From assembly GCA_040768665.1 (NCBI GenBank), contig JAXGMN010000024.1, forward strand, positions 124,001-188,000: a stretch of DNA of 64,000 nucleotides. Direction: 5' to 3'. Under the pieces are notes generated by a model that saw only the letters and a list, made by a program, of their open reading frames with translations, made no database searches and had not been told where the DNA came from. The DNA comes from JABWBD01 sp040768665 (GTDB lineage Bacteria > Planctomycetota > Planctomycetia > Pirellulales > Thermoguttaceae). Shown here piece after piece: positions 1 through 8,928 of this stretch; position 1 is the stretch's first letter, and every line of letters begins with the position of its first letter. The translations under genes were made by a program, and so were the position numbers.

Positions 1-399
1 ATTTTCCTTGATCTCACCTTCGCAGCCTTGGCAGCAGAGGAAAACCTCGCGGCCCTTGACGGTCACCTTGTAGGGCATGCCCATTGAACCGAGCGGCTCA
101 CCGCTGACCGGGCAGACCTTCTGTTTTTCGGCCAGGCGCGGTCCTCGGGCGAGAGGTTTGTTAGCCGCTTCCGCCTGCTTGCGTTCCGATTCAGAAATGG
201 CATGGTCATGACCTGCATGCTCGCCATGATCGTGATCAGTATGTTCCATGTGGCCACGAACCGGCTCGTCGCTCATTTCCATTGCGGGTCCTGAAATATT
301 GCCCGGCGGCGCGGGGGCCTCCTCCCGGGCGCAGCCCATGACGACAGCCACCGCGGCGGTGACGGCAAGACTTCCGAAAATCAATACAAGTCGCGACAT
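1..399 (-). CDS. His-rich metal-binding lipoprotein, 3' end outside window
   Basis: The first 133 codons are visible and the gene runs off the window. The ATG at 399 follows a strong AAAGGAGG at 407-414. The product starts with a hydrophobic signal segment ending in a plausible lipobox (VVMGC, Cys about residue 23). A His-rich stretch follows (HTDHDHGEHAGHDH, about residues 52-66). Near the edge is a cysteine block of the type CPVSGEPLG then CCQGC, resembling YHS/TRASH metal-binding segments. It is the last visible gene of the cus-type operon, separated from cusA by a long inverted repeat. I infer a periplasmic, membrane-anchored metal binder or chaperone; the exact family is not certain. Confidence 0.75.
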   Translation of the reverse strand, partial: MSRLVLIFGSLAVTAAVAVVMGCAREEAPAPPGNISGPAMEMSDEPVRGHMEHTDHDHGEHAGHDHAISESERKQAEAANKPLARGPRLAEKQKVCPVSGEPLGSMGMPYKVTVKGREVFLCCQGCEGEIKEN

Positions 400-433
400 T
401 CCATAGCCTCCTTTGGGAGAAACGGGAAACAAC

Positions 434-533
434 GGCATGGTTCAAAAACGGGGACAGGCACCTCGCTATGACATGTTTTCCAGGGGCTTTCGGAGGACTG
501 GCTCGGAGCCAGTCCCCGTTTTTGAACCATGCC
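434..533. repeat. Family 2 palindromic hairpin (GGGGACAGGC type)
   Basis: Perfect 22-bp arms (434-455 and 512-533) enclose a loop. Inside, GGGGAC-A-GGC pairs with GCC-A-GTCCCC, leaving an A-A mismatch. It lies between cusA and the downstream lipoprotein gene, so it could also act as an attenuator or mRNA-end hairpin. Other copies lie at 24278, 25592, 35363, 39286 and 40511. Confidence 0.9.
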
Positions 534-545
534 GAAACTAGGGGC

Positions 546-3500
546 TCAGGCCGATTCCGAAGCCACTTCCAAACCAGCTCTGAGTTTCAACTCCTGAATC
601 AAGCAATACGTTACCGGTACAAAAAAGAGCGTCATCAGTTCGATCACCATTCCGCCGAAGCTGGGGATGGCCATGGGGACCATCACGTCGCTGCCCCGGC
701 CCGTGCTGGTGAGCACAGGGATCAGCGCCAGGATTGTCGTGGCGGTGGTCATCAGGCAGGGGCGGATCCGCCGGAGACCGGCCTGGATCGTTGCCTCACG
801 GATTTCCTTCTTCGTGGTCGTGCGCCGATCGCGAAACGACTGATCGAGATAGCTGGCCACGACCACACCATCGTCGGTGGCGATACCCAACAGGGCGATG
901 AACCCGACCCAGACCGCCACGCTGATGTTGAACGGGCGGACCTGGAAGAGATTACGCATGCTCACTTCAAATACCGAGAAGTCGAGGAACCACTCGGTCG
1001 AATAGAGCCAGAGCATGATAAACCCGCCCGAGCAAGCGACGAACACTCCTGCAAAGATCAGCAAGGTTGTCCATACGGAGCGGAACTGCAGATAGAGGAT
1101 GATGAACACCAGGAACAAGGCCAATGGGATCACCACGGCGAGGGTCTTGGCGGCGCGGATCTGGTTTTGGTAGCTGCCGATAAACGTGGGCGCGGCGGTG
1201 CCCGGCGGCAGGACCAGTTGGCCATCGGCGATCTTTTCGTCGAGATAGGCTCGGGCGGCCTCGACCACGTCGACCTCGGCGAAGCCGGGCTTCTTGTCGA
1301 AGATGACGTAGCCGACCAGACGCGTGTCTTCGCTCTTGATCACCTGCGGTCCGCGGACGTAGTCGATCGAGGCCAATTGTTCCAAAGGGATCTGCGATCC
1401 GTTGTTGGCGGCAACGAGGATGCGGCCCAACTGCTCGATCGTATCGCGGAGTTCGCGCTGGTAGCGGACTCGGACCGGGTAGCGCTCGCGGCCTTCCACG
1501 GTGGTGGTGATCCGCTGGCCGCCGACGGCCGTCTCGATCACGTCCTGCACGTCGCGGATATTGATCCCATAGCGGGCGATGGCCTTGCGATCGATATCGA
1601 TCTCCAGGTAGGGTTTGCCGACGATCCGGTCGGCCAAGACGGCCGCCGGTTCGACGCCGCGGGCCTCCATTTCCTTCGACTTGAGGAACTTCTCGATCTG
1701 GAATCCGACCTGCTCGATCTCGTTCAGATCGTCGCCGAGGATGCGGATGGCCATTGGGGCGCGAACGCCGGTCTGGAGCATCACGATGCGAGCGGCGATC
1801 GGTTGCAAGCGCGGGGCACTGGTGGTGCCGGGGATCTCCGACGCCTTGACGATCAGGTCCCAGATGTCGTCCGGCTTGGTTACGCCCGGCCATGCCTCGC
1901 GTCCGGCGTTCAGTGCGGGATCGAGCGGCGGACGCCAGAGGCGAAACGGCATGCCGCCGGGATCGGGGGTCAATTTGCCTTCCTTGTCGCGCACGAATTT
2001 GCCCCGCACGACATAGGGTTTGCCGTCGGGGGCGGGGACCGGTTTGCCGGCCGCATCGCGGAAGAGGTCCGTTTCCGACTCGTCGAAGGCGAACGTTCGA
2101 CGGTGGCCGCTCTCGTCCACCAGGTATTCGCCGTAGTAGTTGATGATCGTCTCGATCATCGAGATCGGAGCCGGGTCGAGCGGGCTGTCGACGCGGCCGA
2201 TTTTGCCCACCGATGCTTGTACTTCGGGGATGGCGGCGATCAGCATGTCCTGCTTCGAGAGCACATCCATGGCTTCGCCGATCGAGGCGTGGGGCATGGT
2301 TGTCGGCATGAGCAGATACGCCCCTTCGTCGAGGTTGGGCATAAACTCCTTACCCAGCCCCGGGAATTCGTGCTTCGCCCAGACCCACCACGGGCTGCTG
2401 CGAACCGTGTTTTCCGCCACGCCCATCTTTCGGGCCAGCGGCGGCACGAACCCGAAGACCGACTCGAACCCCAGCCAGACGCTCAGCCCGAGCGCCACGC
2501 TGACCACCGGCAGTGCGTAGAACACCGGCTTGTAATTGAGGAAGAATCGCAGGATGGGCTCGTAAAACTTCGCGAACAGCAGAAAGAAGCCCAACAATCC
2601 ATAGATGATCGTGCCGACGAAGATCAGGTTCTTGACGATTCCCTTCTCCGGGCCGAGGGGAACCCAGTGCATCGCAAGCACGTAGGTAACCAGCGCCAAC
2701 GCCGCGAGATTGGCGACCCGAGGCAGCCAGGGCGCGACGTTGGCCGGGATGAAGTCGCGCAGGCCCACGTACAGGCCGTACAGGCCCAAGACGAGGCCCA
2801 GCAGCGGCGAAAACCACACGGCGACGCCCACGGCCAGCAGGATCAGGGCCGCCGAGAACGCCACCGGCACCCAGCGGCGACTGGGCAATCGGCTGAACAG
2901 CACATGCGCAATGGGCGGGATCAACGTGAGGGCTACGATCACGGAGGCCAACAGCGCGAACGTCTTGGTGAAGGCCAGCGGCTTGAAGAGTTTGCCTTCC
3001 GCTCCGACCATGGCGAACACCGGCAGGAAGCTGACCACGGTGGTAAGGATCGCGGTCAGCACCGGTCGCCCCACTTCGCTGGCTGCGCGGAAGATCACCT
3101 CCAGCCGGCTCTCGTCCTCGTCGGCTTCATCGAGGTGCTTGAGCAGGTTCTCCGACAGGATGATCCCCATGTCGACCATGGTGCCGATGGCAATGGCGAT
3201 GCCGGAGAGCGACATGATGTTCGAGTCGACCCCAAAGACCTTCATGGCGATGAAGGCCATCATCACCGCCAGAGGCAAGAGGCCCGAGATCAGAAGCGAC
3301 GATCGCAGGTGCATCACCATGGCGATCACGACGATCACCGTCACCAGGATCTGCTGCGTGAGTGCCGACTCCAGCGTGCCCAGCGTTTCCTGGATCAGCT
3401 CGGTGCGGTCGTAGAAGGGAACGACCGTTACTTTGGACGTCCGGCCGTCGTCCAGCGTCTTCTGGGGAAGACCGGGGGCGATCTCGGCGATTTTTTCCTT

Positions 3501-4523
3501 GACGTGCTTGATTGCCGCTAGGGGGTTTTCCCCGTAGCGGACGACGACCACGCCGCCAACGGCTTCGGCTCCGCCCTTGTCCAGGGCACCGCGGCGCAGC
3601 GCGGGGCCGAGTGAGACGGTGGCGACGTTGCTGATGAACACGGGCACGTTGTCGTTGGACTTGATCACCGTGTCTTCCAGGTCCTCGACACTTTTGAGAA
3701 ACCCTAGGCCGCGAACGACGTATTCGGCGCTGTTGACCTCGATCGTGCGAGCCCCCACGTCGATGTTCGACTTGCGGACGGCGTTGAAGATGTCGGCCAG
3801 GGTGAGGTTGTAGGCCCGCATGGCGTCGGGATCGACGTCGACCTGGTACTCGCGGACGAAGCCGCCGACGCTGGCCACCTCGCTGATTCCGTCGGCCGAC
3901 TGGAGGGCGTAGCGGACGTGCCAGTCCTGGATGGATCGCAATTCATCGAGGTCCCATCCTCCGACCGGCTCGCCCGTCTTGGGATCTCGGCCTTCGAGCG
4001 TGTACCAGAAAATCTGGCCCAGCGCGGTGGCGTCGGGGCCGAGAGCGGGCGTTACGCCTTGCGGCAATTCCCTCTGGGCGACGCTCAGCCGCTCCAGGAT
4101 GCGGGAACGCGACCAGTAGAAGTCGACGTCCTCCTTGAAGACGACGTAGATGCTCGAGAAGCCAAACATCGAGTAGCTGCGGATCGTCTTCACTCCCGGC
4201 ACGCCGAGGAGCTGCACTGTGAGCGGGTAGGTGATCTGGTCCTCGACGTCTTGCGGCGAACGGCCCACCCACTCGGTGAAGACGATCTGCTGGTTCTCGC
4301 CGATATCGGGGATGGCGTCGACGGGGACGGGATCGCGGGGAATCATGCCGAAATCGTAATCGAACGGCAGGACCATGGCGGCCCAGCCGGTGATTGCCAG
4401 GAGGAACAAAGCGACAATCAGCTTGTTTTCCAGGCAGAAGCGGATCACGCCATCGATCAGATTGCCGATTGCGTCGCCAGCGTTCTGCCGGCTCTCCGGT
4501 GATGGATTCTGATGATCGTTCAC
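546..4523 (-). CDS. cusA: CusA/CzcA-type heavy-metal efflux RND permease
   Basis: A 1325-residue inner-membrane proton-driven pump of the heavy-metal efflux (HME) RND family, predicted to export Cu(I)/Ag(I)-type ions with the CusB-like adaptor encoded upstream. The N-terminal pattern is typical of CusA (DYDFGMIPRDPVPVDAIPDI, then YPLTVQLLGVPGVKTIRS and YSMFGFSSIYVVFKED). It is longer than E. coli CusA (about 1050 aa) because of extra membrane segments and a charged insertion in the middle, about residues 560-880. The proton-relay helix reads GTMVDMGIILSEN near residue 450, keeping the Asp and Glu. In the second half the position of CusA Glu939 appears as Asp (GIATDDGVVV). The start is GTG, directly abutting the cusB stop. 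No TolC-like gene is visible. Confidence 0.92.
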   Translation of the reverse strand: MNDHQNPSPESRQNAGDAIGNLIDGVIRFCLENKLIVALFLLAITGWAAMVLPFDYDFGMIPRDPVPVDAIPDIGENQQIVFTEWVGRSPQDVEDQITYPLTVQLLGVPGVKTIRSYSMFGFSSIYVVFKEDVDFYWSRSRILERLSVAQRELPQGVTPALGPDATALGQIFWYTLEGRDPKTGEPVGGWDLDELRSIQDWHVRYALQSADGISEVASVGGFVREYQVDVDPDAMRAYNLTLADIFNAVRKSNIDVGARTIEVNSAEYVVRGLGFLKSVEDLEDTVIKSNDNVPVFISNVATVSLGPALRRGALDKGGAEAVGGVVVVRYGENPLAAIKHVKEKIAEIAPGLPQKTLDDGRTSKVTVVPFYDRTELIQETLGTLESALTQQILVTVIVVIAMVMHLRSSLLISGLLPLAVMMAFIAMKVFGVDSNIMSLSGIAIAIGTMVDMGIILSENLLKHLDEADEDESRLEVIFRAASEVGRPVLTAILTTVVSFLPVFAMVGAEGKLFKPLAFTKTFALLASVIVALTLIPPIAHVLFSRLPSRRWVPVAFSAALILLAVGVAVWFSPLLGLVLGLYGLYVGLRDFIPANVAPWLPRVANLAALALVTYVLAMHWVPLGPEKGIVKNLIFVGTIIYGLLGFFLLFAKFYEPILRFFLNYKPVFYALPVVSVALGLSVWLGFESVFGFVPPLARKMGVAENTVRSSPWWVWAKHEFPGLGKEFMPNLDEGAYLLMPTTMPHASIGEAMDVLSKQDMLIAAIPEVQASVGKIGRVDSPLDPAPISMIETIINYYGEYLVDESGHRRTFAFDESETDLFRDAAGKPVPAPDGKPYVVRGKFVRDKEGKLTPDPGGMPFRLWRPPLDPALNAGREAWPGVTKPDDIWDLIVKASEIPGTTSAPRLQPIAARIVMLQTGVRAPMAIRILGDDLNEIEQVGFQIEKFLKSKEMEARGVEPAAVLADRIVGKPYLEIDIDRKAIARYGINIRDVQDVIETAVGGQRITTTVEGRERYPVRVRYQRELRDTIEQLGRILVAANNGSQIPLEQLASIDYVRGPQVIKSEDTRLVGYVIFDKKPGFAEVDVVEAARAYLDEKIADGQLVLPPGTAAPTFIGSYQNQIRAAKTLAVVIPLALFLVFIILYLQFRSVWTTLLIFAGVFVACSGGFIMLWLYSTEWFLDFSVFEVSMRNLFQVRPFNISVAVWVGFIALLGIATDDGVVVASYLDQSFRDRRTTTKKEIREATIQAGLRRIRPCLMTTATTILALIPVLTSTGRGSDVMVPMAIPSFGGMVIELMTLFFVPVTYCLIQELKLRAGLEVASESA

Positions 4524-6236
4524 CTACTCGCCCTCCGTGCTCGCGGTCGAGCCCTTCATGGCGGAGGCGCCTGCCGCGGCGAAGGTCTTTTGAATCTCGC
4601 CGCCGGTGGAACCGCCGCCGTGATTATGACTGGTTGTCGCCACGCCACCCTCTGGATTCATCATGCTCGGCGCGGCCTTGATCTGCAGGGCGCTGTCGAT
4701 CTTGAAGTTGCCGTCGGTGACGACAACGTCTCCTTCGTGGAGTCCGGCCCGCACGATATAGTAGTCGCCGGCACGGTTGCCCAAGAGCACTTCGCGTCCC
4801 TCGAAGATTGGTTCCTCGCGACCGGGCAGTTTTACGTAGACCACGGCTCGCTTGCCGGTGATCAACGGGGCGGTGGCGGGAATGACCAGTGGGGCCTCGG
4901 CCGTGTGCTGCTTGGCGACGAATCCAAGTTCTTCAGCCGGCACGAGGTCCATTCCGCAAACATCGCACTTGCCAGGGCTATCTTTGATGATCTCGGGGTG
5001 CATGGGCGAGATCCATTTGCCGGCCAGATCCGGAGCGACCACCTGGCCACCACCGGTCAAACGGCTCTTGAGCGTGGCGCGAACGAACATCCCGGGCTTG
5101 AGTCGGAGGTCCTGGTTGGGCATGTTCACCCGCACGCGGACAGTGCGGGTCTTCTGGTTGAGCACCGGATCGATGAAGGCCACGCGGCCTTCAAAAGTCT
5201 CGCCCGGATGGCTATCGGCGGTAAACTCCACTTCCTGTCCGTACCGGATCCAAGGAAGGTCCGATTCGTAGGCGTCGAGATTGACCCAGACCAGCGACAA
5301 GTCGGCAATCGTGTAAATGCGATTGCCTTCCTTGACGTAATCGCCCTCCAGGGCGTTCTTGTGGACGACGACACCTCCGACGGGCGAGTAGATCGTGACG
5401 TGATCGGTCGTCTCGCCCCGCTGTTTGATCTTTTCAATCTGCTCCGGCAGGAGCCCCCACAGCCGCAGCTTTTCTTCCACGCTCTTGAGATTGGCCGCGA
5501 TCATCTCGCGGTTGCGAGGATCGGTGACGCGCTGGTACTGATTCCAGGCCTGGAGCAACTCTTTCTGGGCGACGATCAACTCGGGGCTGTAGAGATAGAC
5601 CATGTGGTCGCCCTTGTTGACGGTTATGCCCGTGTAGTCGACGTAAAGGCGGTCCAGGCGGCCCGGAATCCAGGAGGTGATGTAAGCAAGGCGGGTCTCA
5701 TCGTACTCGACTTTGCCGACCATGCGGATGTTCCGAGTGACAACCTGTCGAACGACGGGCGTAGTCCGGATATTGGCCAGGGCCATGGCGGCTTCCGACA
5801 TTTTGAGTTGCCGCGGGCCGAGATCACCGCCCGAGTCCTCCATGGGGATCAGATCCATGAAGCAGATCGGGCACTTGCCCGGCTTGGGGAGCTGGATCTG
5901 TGGGTGCATGGAGCAGGTCCAGATGGTGCTGGAGGAAGCCCGTGCATCTGCCACTGCCGGCGCGGACTGCGATGCGGCAGGTGGCGCTTGACGTTTGCCG
6001 AGAAGGAAACCGATTCCCAGGCCAGCCGCCACCAGCAAGAGGATCAGCAAGAGCGCGCCGGCTCGCGGGAGTCGCAGCTTGGGCAGCCGCCAGCGACGGG
6101 CCGGTTTCTCTCGTGTGGCAGACGGAGCCGCCGGCGCGGAATCGGCTCCGGGGGCCGCCTGGCTGGTGTGCTCGGAAACCGGTGGTTGGACGTGTTCGGT
6201 TGTGTCGACGTCTAGCGGGTACTCTTCGTCTCGCAT
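4524..6236 (-). CDS. cusB: CusB-like periplasmic adaptor with two YHS-type metal sites
   Basis: A membrane-fusion (HlyD/CusB) subunit that links the RND pump to an outer-membrane channel and delivers metal. The chosen ATG at 6236 has GGAGG 8 nt upstream; an in-frame start at 6260 lacks one. A single membrane anchor sits at about residues 62-82. A heavy-metal-binding motif follows near residue 105 (WTCSMHP then CPICFMDL). The lipoyl/barrel-sandwich and helical hairpin regions occupy about 160-390. A second metal motif lies near 410-430 (WISPMHP then CDVCGMDLVP). Its TAG stop is immediately followed by the cusA GTG, so the two are very likely co-translated. Two metal motifs in one adaptor is more than E. 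coli CusB has. Confidence 0.92.
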   Translation of the reverse strand: MRDEEYPLDVDTTEHVQPPVSEHTSQAAPGADSAPAAPSATREKPARRWRLPKLRLPRAGALLLILLLVAAGLGIGFLLGKRQAPPAASQSAPAVADARASSSTIWTCSMHPQIQLPKPGKCPICFMDLIPMEDSGGDLGPRQLKMSEAAMALANIRTTPVVRQVVTRNIRMVGKVEYDETRLAYITSWIPGRLDRLYVDYTGITVNKGDHMVYLYSPELIVAQKELLQAWNQYQRVTDPRNREMIAANLKSVEEKLRLWGLLPEQIEKIKQRGETTDHVTIYSPVGGVVVHKNALEGDYVKEGNRIYTIADLSLVWVNLDAYESDLPWIRYGQEVEFTADSHPGETFEGRVAFIDPVLNQKTRTVRVRVNMPNQDLRLKPGMFVRATLKSRLTGGGQVVAPDLAGKWISPMHPEIIKDSPGKCDVCGMDLVPAEELGFVAKQHTAEAPLVIPATAPLITGKRAVVYVKLPGREEPIFEGREVLLGNRAGDYYIVRAGLHEGDVVVTDGNFKIDSALQIKAAPSMMNPEGGVATTSHNHGGGSTGGEIQKTFAAAGASAMKGSTASTEGE

Positions 6237-6376
6237 GGGAAAACCTCCGCCGGAGGTCAAGGTTCAGGAATAGCGTTGCGATGGTTTGCGAATACCGGGC
6301 GCAAGCACGGCGATACGGCGCAACGAGCGCAGGCTCACGCAGAGGCGCACCGCACGTGCGCGGCGAAGAGAGCGGA

Positions 6377-6850
6377 TTAGAGCAGCAGATGCCCAAGGAG
6401 AATCGTCAGCGCGCAGCTCGAGCCTGGCACAAGCACGAGGCCGAGCAGCATCGGTTCGGCCGAATCCACCGGCGGGACGGTTTTTTCCGCAAGGCTCGCG
6501 ACCGGCAAAGCCGGCAGCGGCGTCCAATGGGACATTAAGTGCGAACCATCGCTAATATTCGCCTTGGCCGATGTCAAGTAGGGCTGGTGGCCGACTTCGC
6601 AAAACGGACACGAATCGTCGTCGGAGTGGTCGGAAGCCGGCTTGCCGGAATGGTCCGAGCAGTGCTCGCATGCGGCCGTGGCGTGATCCTGCTGGGCGAC
6701 CGCTTGCTCGAAAAGATGAGCGGCGCAGAGTGCATGTGGGACCCCGATAAGGGCCACCGCAGCCATCAACGAGATTTTCAGCAACACGGAAAGCACGAAA
6801 TCACGAAGGAGCGTTTGGACGGTGAAGCAACCCGGGTATGTAGAGAGCAA
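6377..6850 (-). CDS. Small exported Cys/His protein at head of cus operon
   Basis: A 157-residue product from a TTG at 6850; the start is uncertain and internal GTG/ATG codons further in would still leave a signal sequence. It has a hydrophobic export segment (SLMAAVALIGVPHALCA) and then a polar region rich in His, Cys and Asp (CEHCSDHSG, SDDDSCPFCEVGH). The C-terminus is hydrophobic (ALTILLGHLLL). It is on the same strand just upstream of cusB, so it probably starts the operon. Layout recalls DUF2946-type proteins found with metal efflux genes, but the match is not strong enough to name. I infer periplasmic metal sensing or binding. Confidence 0.6.
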   Translation of the reverse strand: MLSTYPGCFTVQTLLRDFVLSVLLKISLMAAVALIGVPHALCAAHLFEQAVAQQDHATAACEHCSDHSGKPASDHSDDDSCPFCEVGHQPYLTSAKANISDGSHLMSHWTPLPALPVASLAEKTVPPVDSAEPMLLGLVLVPGSSCALTILLGHLLL

Positions 6851-7084
6851 TCAAGGGTGCGAGGTCCCGCTCGGCAAGCGGGACCTATTTACGCTAATCC
6901 TATGCTATTCGTTCGCCGAGGCAACCGGTCTTGTGCCGCTGACGCAACGCACCGCGTCGGTGTTGCACAGGCGGCCGCCGTGCCGGAAGTCGCGGCAAGC
7001 TAAGAGGTTGAGGTGGGCCAGAGGCGTGCAACGGGCACGGCTACACTGAGGGGTGTGTTGCATAGTGCGGCGCGGCGCTCGTGC

Positions 7085-7330
7085 GGGACTCGGTGGGGCA
7101 CTTATCGACCAACTTGGATCTGGCCGATCCGAACGACAGCCGGACGGGAGTGGACACTTTCACCGGCAGACCGCTCTACTCGCAACTGGTAAGGTCCCGG
7201 GTACAAGCCTTGGGCGCGGTTGTTCGACGAGGTGAACGCGTTTGGGGCCAGCGACGTCGAAAATGCGGCGCTGGCGGACCCGGCCGTTGACCTGGGTAGC
7301 TACGACCCGCCGGCGGCAAAGATGTGGCGG
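7085..7330 (+). pseudogene. Relic of giant-protein C-terminal module
   Basis: Three blocks in shifting frames match the module found intact in proteins A and B: GGALIDQL, then LADPNDSRTGVDTFTGRPLY, then FDEVNAFGASDVENAALAD with AVDLGSYDPPA. The order is the same as in the intact copies, but intervening parts are deleted and the frame changes between blocks. It is a fourth, decayed copy of this module in the window. Confidence 0.8.
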
Positions 7331-7440
7331 TCACGCAGTGTGGTTTTCCAATTTCTCGATTCCCGGACCACCCGGCACCCCGGGAGGGGCGAAAGACGAG
7401 GAGAGAGAGCTGACGGGCCGAGCGGGACGGCCGGGCGGGC

Positions 7441-7490
7441 GTGGCCACCAAGTCTGCGATTTCTCAGAACGGAGGGCATGGGGTGGCCAC
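7441..7490 (+). repeat. Family 1 REP-like hairpin, copy 1
   Basis: Stem arms GTGGCCACC and GGTGGCCAC flank a conserved loop containing GCGATTTCTCAGAAC and GGAGGGCA. Copies with different but still paired stems lie at 43314-43363 and 50951-51000; a fourth, inverted, lies at 62310-62360. Similarity to the 62-kb copy continues outward for about 400 bp (to about 7870 here, and to about 61880 there). Confidence 0.85.
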
Positions 7491-8078
7491 GCGCTTCCGG
7501 GTGGTTGGATCGGATGATTTGCGGGCGATGCGAGGCGTTGGCAGCGGGCACGGAGGGAGTGCCGTTGCGAAGAAGCGGGCGGGAGCCGACTGCTGCAGGC
7601 AAAGAGCAGTTGCTGCCAAAGGCTGAGGACCAAATTGTCAAAGATCTGCGAAGCAGGAGGTCGTCGATGCCGCCGGGCCTGCTTCGTGGGCAAATATGAT
7701 CATTTGTCCATGTGCCAGTATGACCGATGCGGCGGGATCTGTCAATCGTTTTTCTCGAGCCAAACGAAAAGTTTTTCAGTTTGGGACGGAAGAGCTTTTT
7801 CGCAGAAAGATCGATGGCAGGAAAATCGGGCGGGGAGCTTTGTGGGGGGAAGGGAGGGGGAGAGGATTACAGAGAAGTGAGAGACGGAGAGGTATACGAT
7901 AGTGCAAATCGGCCGGCAGCGCCGGGATCGCGAAAACGGTGGCGCTCGGGGAGAGAATGCGGTGCCGCAGAGGGCGGGGCAAGTGCCGGGCAAGATTTGT
8001 TGCGCGCCCCGCGGTGGGATCGAGCCACGGGGGCGCGCAGGTTTCGACGCCAGGGCCGGCGGCTGGACCTCCGAACCC

Positions 8079-8177
8079 ATTCGTTCCTTGCGTGCCGCTC
8101 TGCAGTTCAGGAGAGAACGGTTTGAAACGCTCAGAGCAATTGCGTGAGCCACAAATCGTTCTGGCCCTTTTTTCTCC
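8079..8177 (+). repeat. CTGCAG-centred dispersed repeat, copy 1
   Basis: About 100 bp starting ATTCGTTCCTTGCGTGCCGC and including CTGCAGTTCAGGAGAGAACG; nearly the same block lies at 10044-10146 just upstream of giant protein A, and an inverted partial copy at 58301-58371. Confidence 0.8.
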
Positions 8178-8407
8178 CCCGAACTTAGGCACTGCCTTTT
8201 TGGATGGGGGGGTGCGATGCGCCTGCGGAGTGGGGAAGCGAGCCTGTCGAAAGAGGCGTTGAGCGGCAGTCACTTGCTTGAACGCAGATGGGTGACTACG
8301 GTAAGTTGACAGTTGAGGCCAAAACGCAGGGATGAGAAAAACAAACACGCCTGCTCCGCGAGCCGCCCCTTCGTCGGCCACCCGATACTAGGGAAGGAGA
8401 TCAACGC

Positions 8408-8665
8408 TTGCCCGAGATCAGCCGATTCCTTGGAATTGTGGTCTACATGCTCTACGACGACCACCCACCTCCACACTTCCACGCCGAGTACGCGGAATAT
8501 CAGATCACCGTTGAAATCGACAGCGGCGTGATCGAAGGCAAGTTCCCGAGAAGAGCATTGCGAGCGGTCATCGAGTGGCATGAGCTCTATCGCAGCGAGC
8601 TCTGGGAAGATTGGGAGTTGGCGGAGCAGCACCAACCGCTAAAACCGATTCCGCCATTGGAGTAG
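8408..8665 (+). CDS. DUF4160 domain protein (toxin-antitoxin-like pair, gene 1)
   Basis: An 85-residue protein from a TTG at 8408 with GGAAGGAG 8 nt upstream, which decides the start. The hallmark DUF4160 core is present: an aromatic/hydrophobic strand, then MLYDDHPPPHFHAEY with its His/Pro cluster (residues about 16-30), then IEGKFPRRALRAVIEWHEL. DUF4160 genes commonly precede DUF2442 genes, as here, in small two-gene modules thought to be toxin-antitoxin-like; their activity is not established. The next gene starts 2 nt after this stop, so the two are co-translated. Confidence 0.88.
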   Translation: MPEISRFLGIVVYMLYDDHPPPHFHAEYAEYQITVEIDSGVIEGKFPRRALRAVIEWHELYRSELWEDWELAEQHQPLKPIPPLE

Positions 8666-8667
8666 TC

Positions 8668-8928
8668 ATGTTACAAGTTACCGACGCTGAGTACGTGGAG
8701 GATTTCAAAGTCCGCGTCTCGTTCAATACCGGCGAAGCAGGTGTGGTGGATCTTCAAGACGCGCTTTGGGGCCCGGTTTTCGAACCGCTCAAGGATCCGA
8801 ACGTTTTCAAACGTTTCAAAGTGTCGAACGTACTTCACACCATTGCTTGGGACAATGGCGCCGACTTGGCGCCGGAGTTCCTCCACGACCAGATGGTCAG
8901 GCAGTCCGGCGCCAGCCATCGGGCGTAA
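8668..8928 (+). CDS. DUF2442 domain protein (toxin-antitoxin-like pair, gene 2)
   Basis: An 86-residue protein beginning at the ATG 2 nt after the DUF4160 stop. It shows the DUF2442 pattern: an N-terminal strand (VTDAEYVEDFKVRVSF), a middle FEPLKDPNVFKRFKV segment, and a C-terminal TIAWDNGADLAPEFLHDQM motif typical of the family. No separate ribosome site is needed given the spacing. It is probably the partner (antitoxin or accessory) of the upstream protein; which one is toxic cannot be told from sequence. Confidence 0.88.
   Translation: MLQVTDAEYVEDFKVRVSFNTGEAGVVDLQDALWGPVFEPLKDPNVFKRFKVSNVLHTIAWDNGADLAPEFLHDQMVRQSGASHRA

Larger units (their letters stand above)
6851..8407. other. Gene-free, repeat-filled stretch
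   Basis: No intact gene is supported here. It holds a relic of the giant-protein C-terminal module (7085-7330), a family 1 hairpin with its longer flanking repeat (7441-7870), and one copy of a CTGCAG-centred repeat (8079-8177). Many short reading frames exist on both strands but none shows a family resemblance or ribosome site. Confidence 0.7.

Noticed and set aside
468..3521. A 1017-codon plus-strand reading frame opposite the CusA gene
   Set aside because: High GC makes the antisense frame open; the translation is compositionally odd (His/Asp/Arg rich) with no family pattern, while the minus strand encodes a clear RND pump.
7776..8381. A 201-codon minus-strand frame
   Set aside because: Lies over dispersed repeats with low-complexity Pro/Ser-rich translation and no ribosome site.
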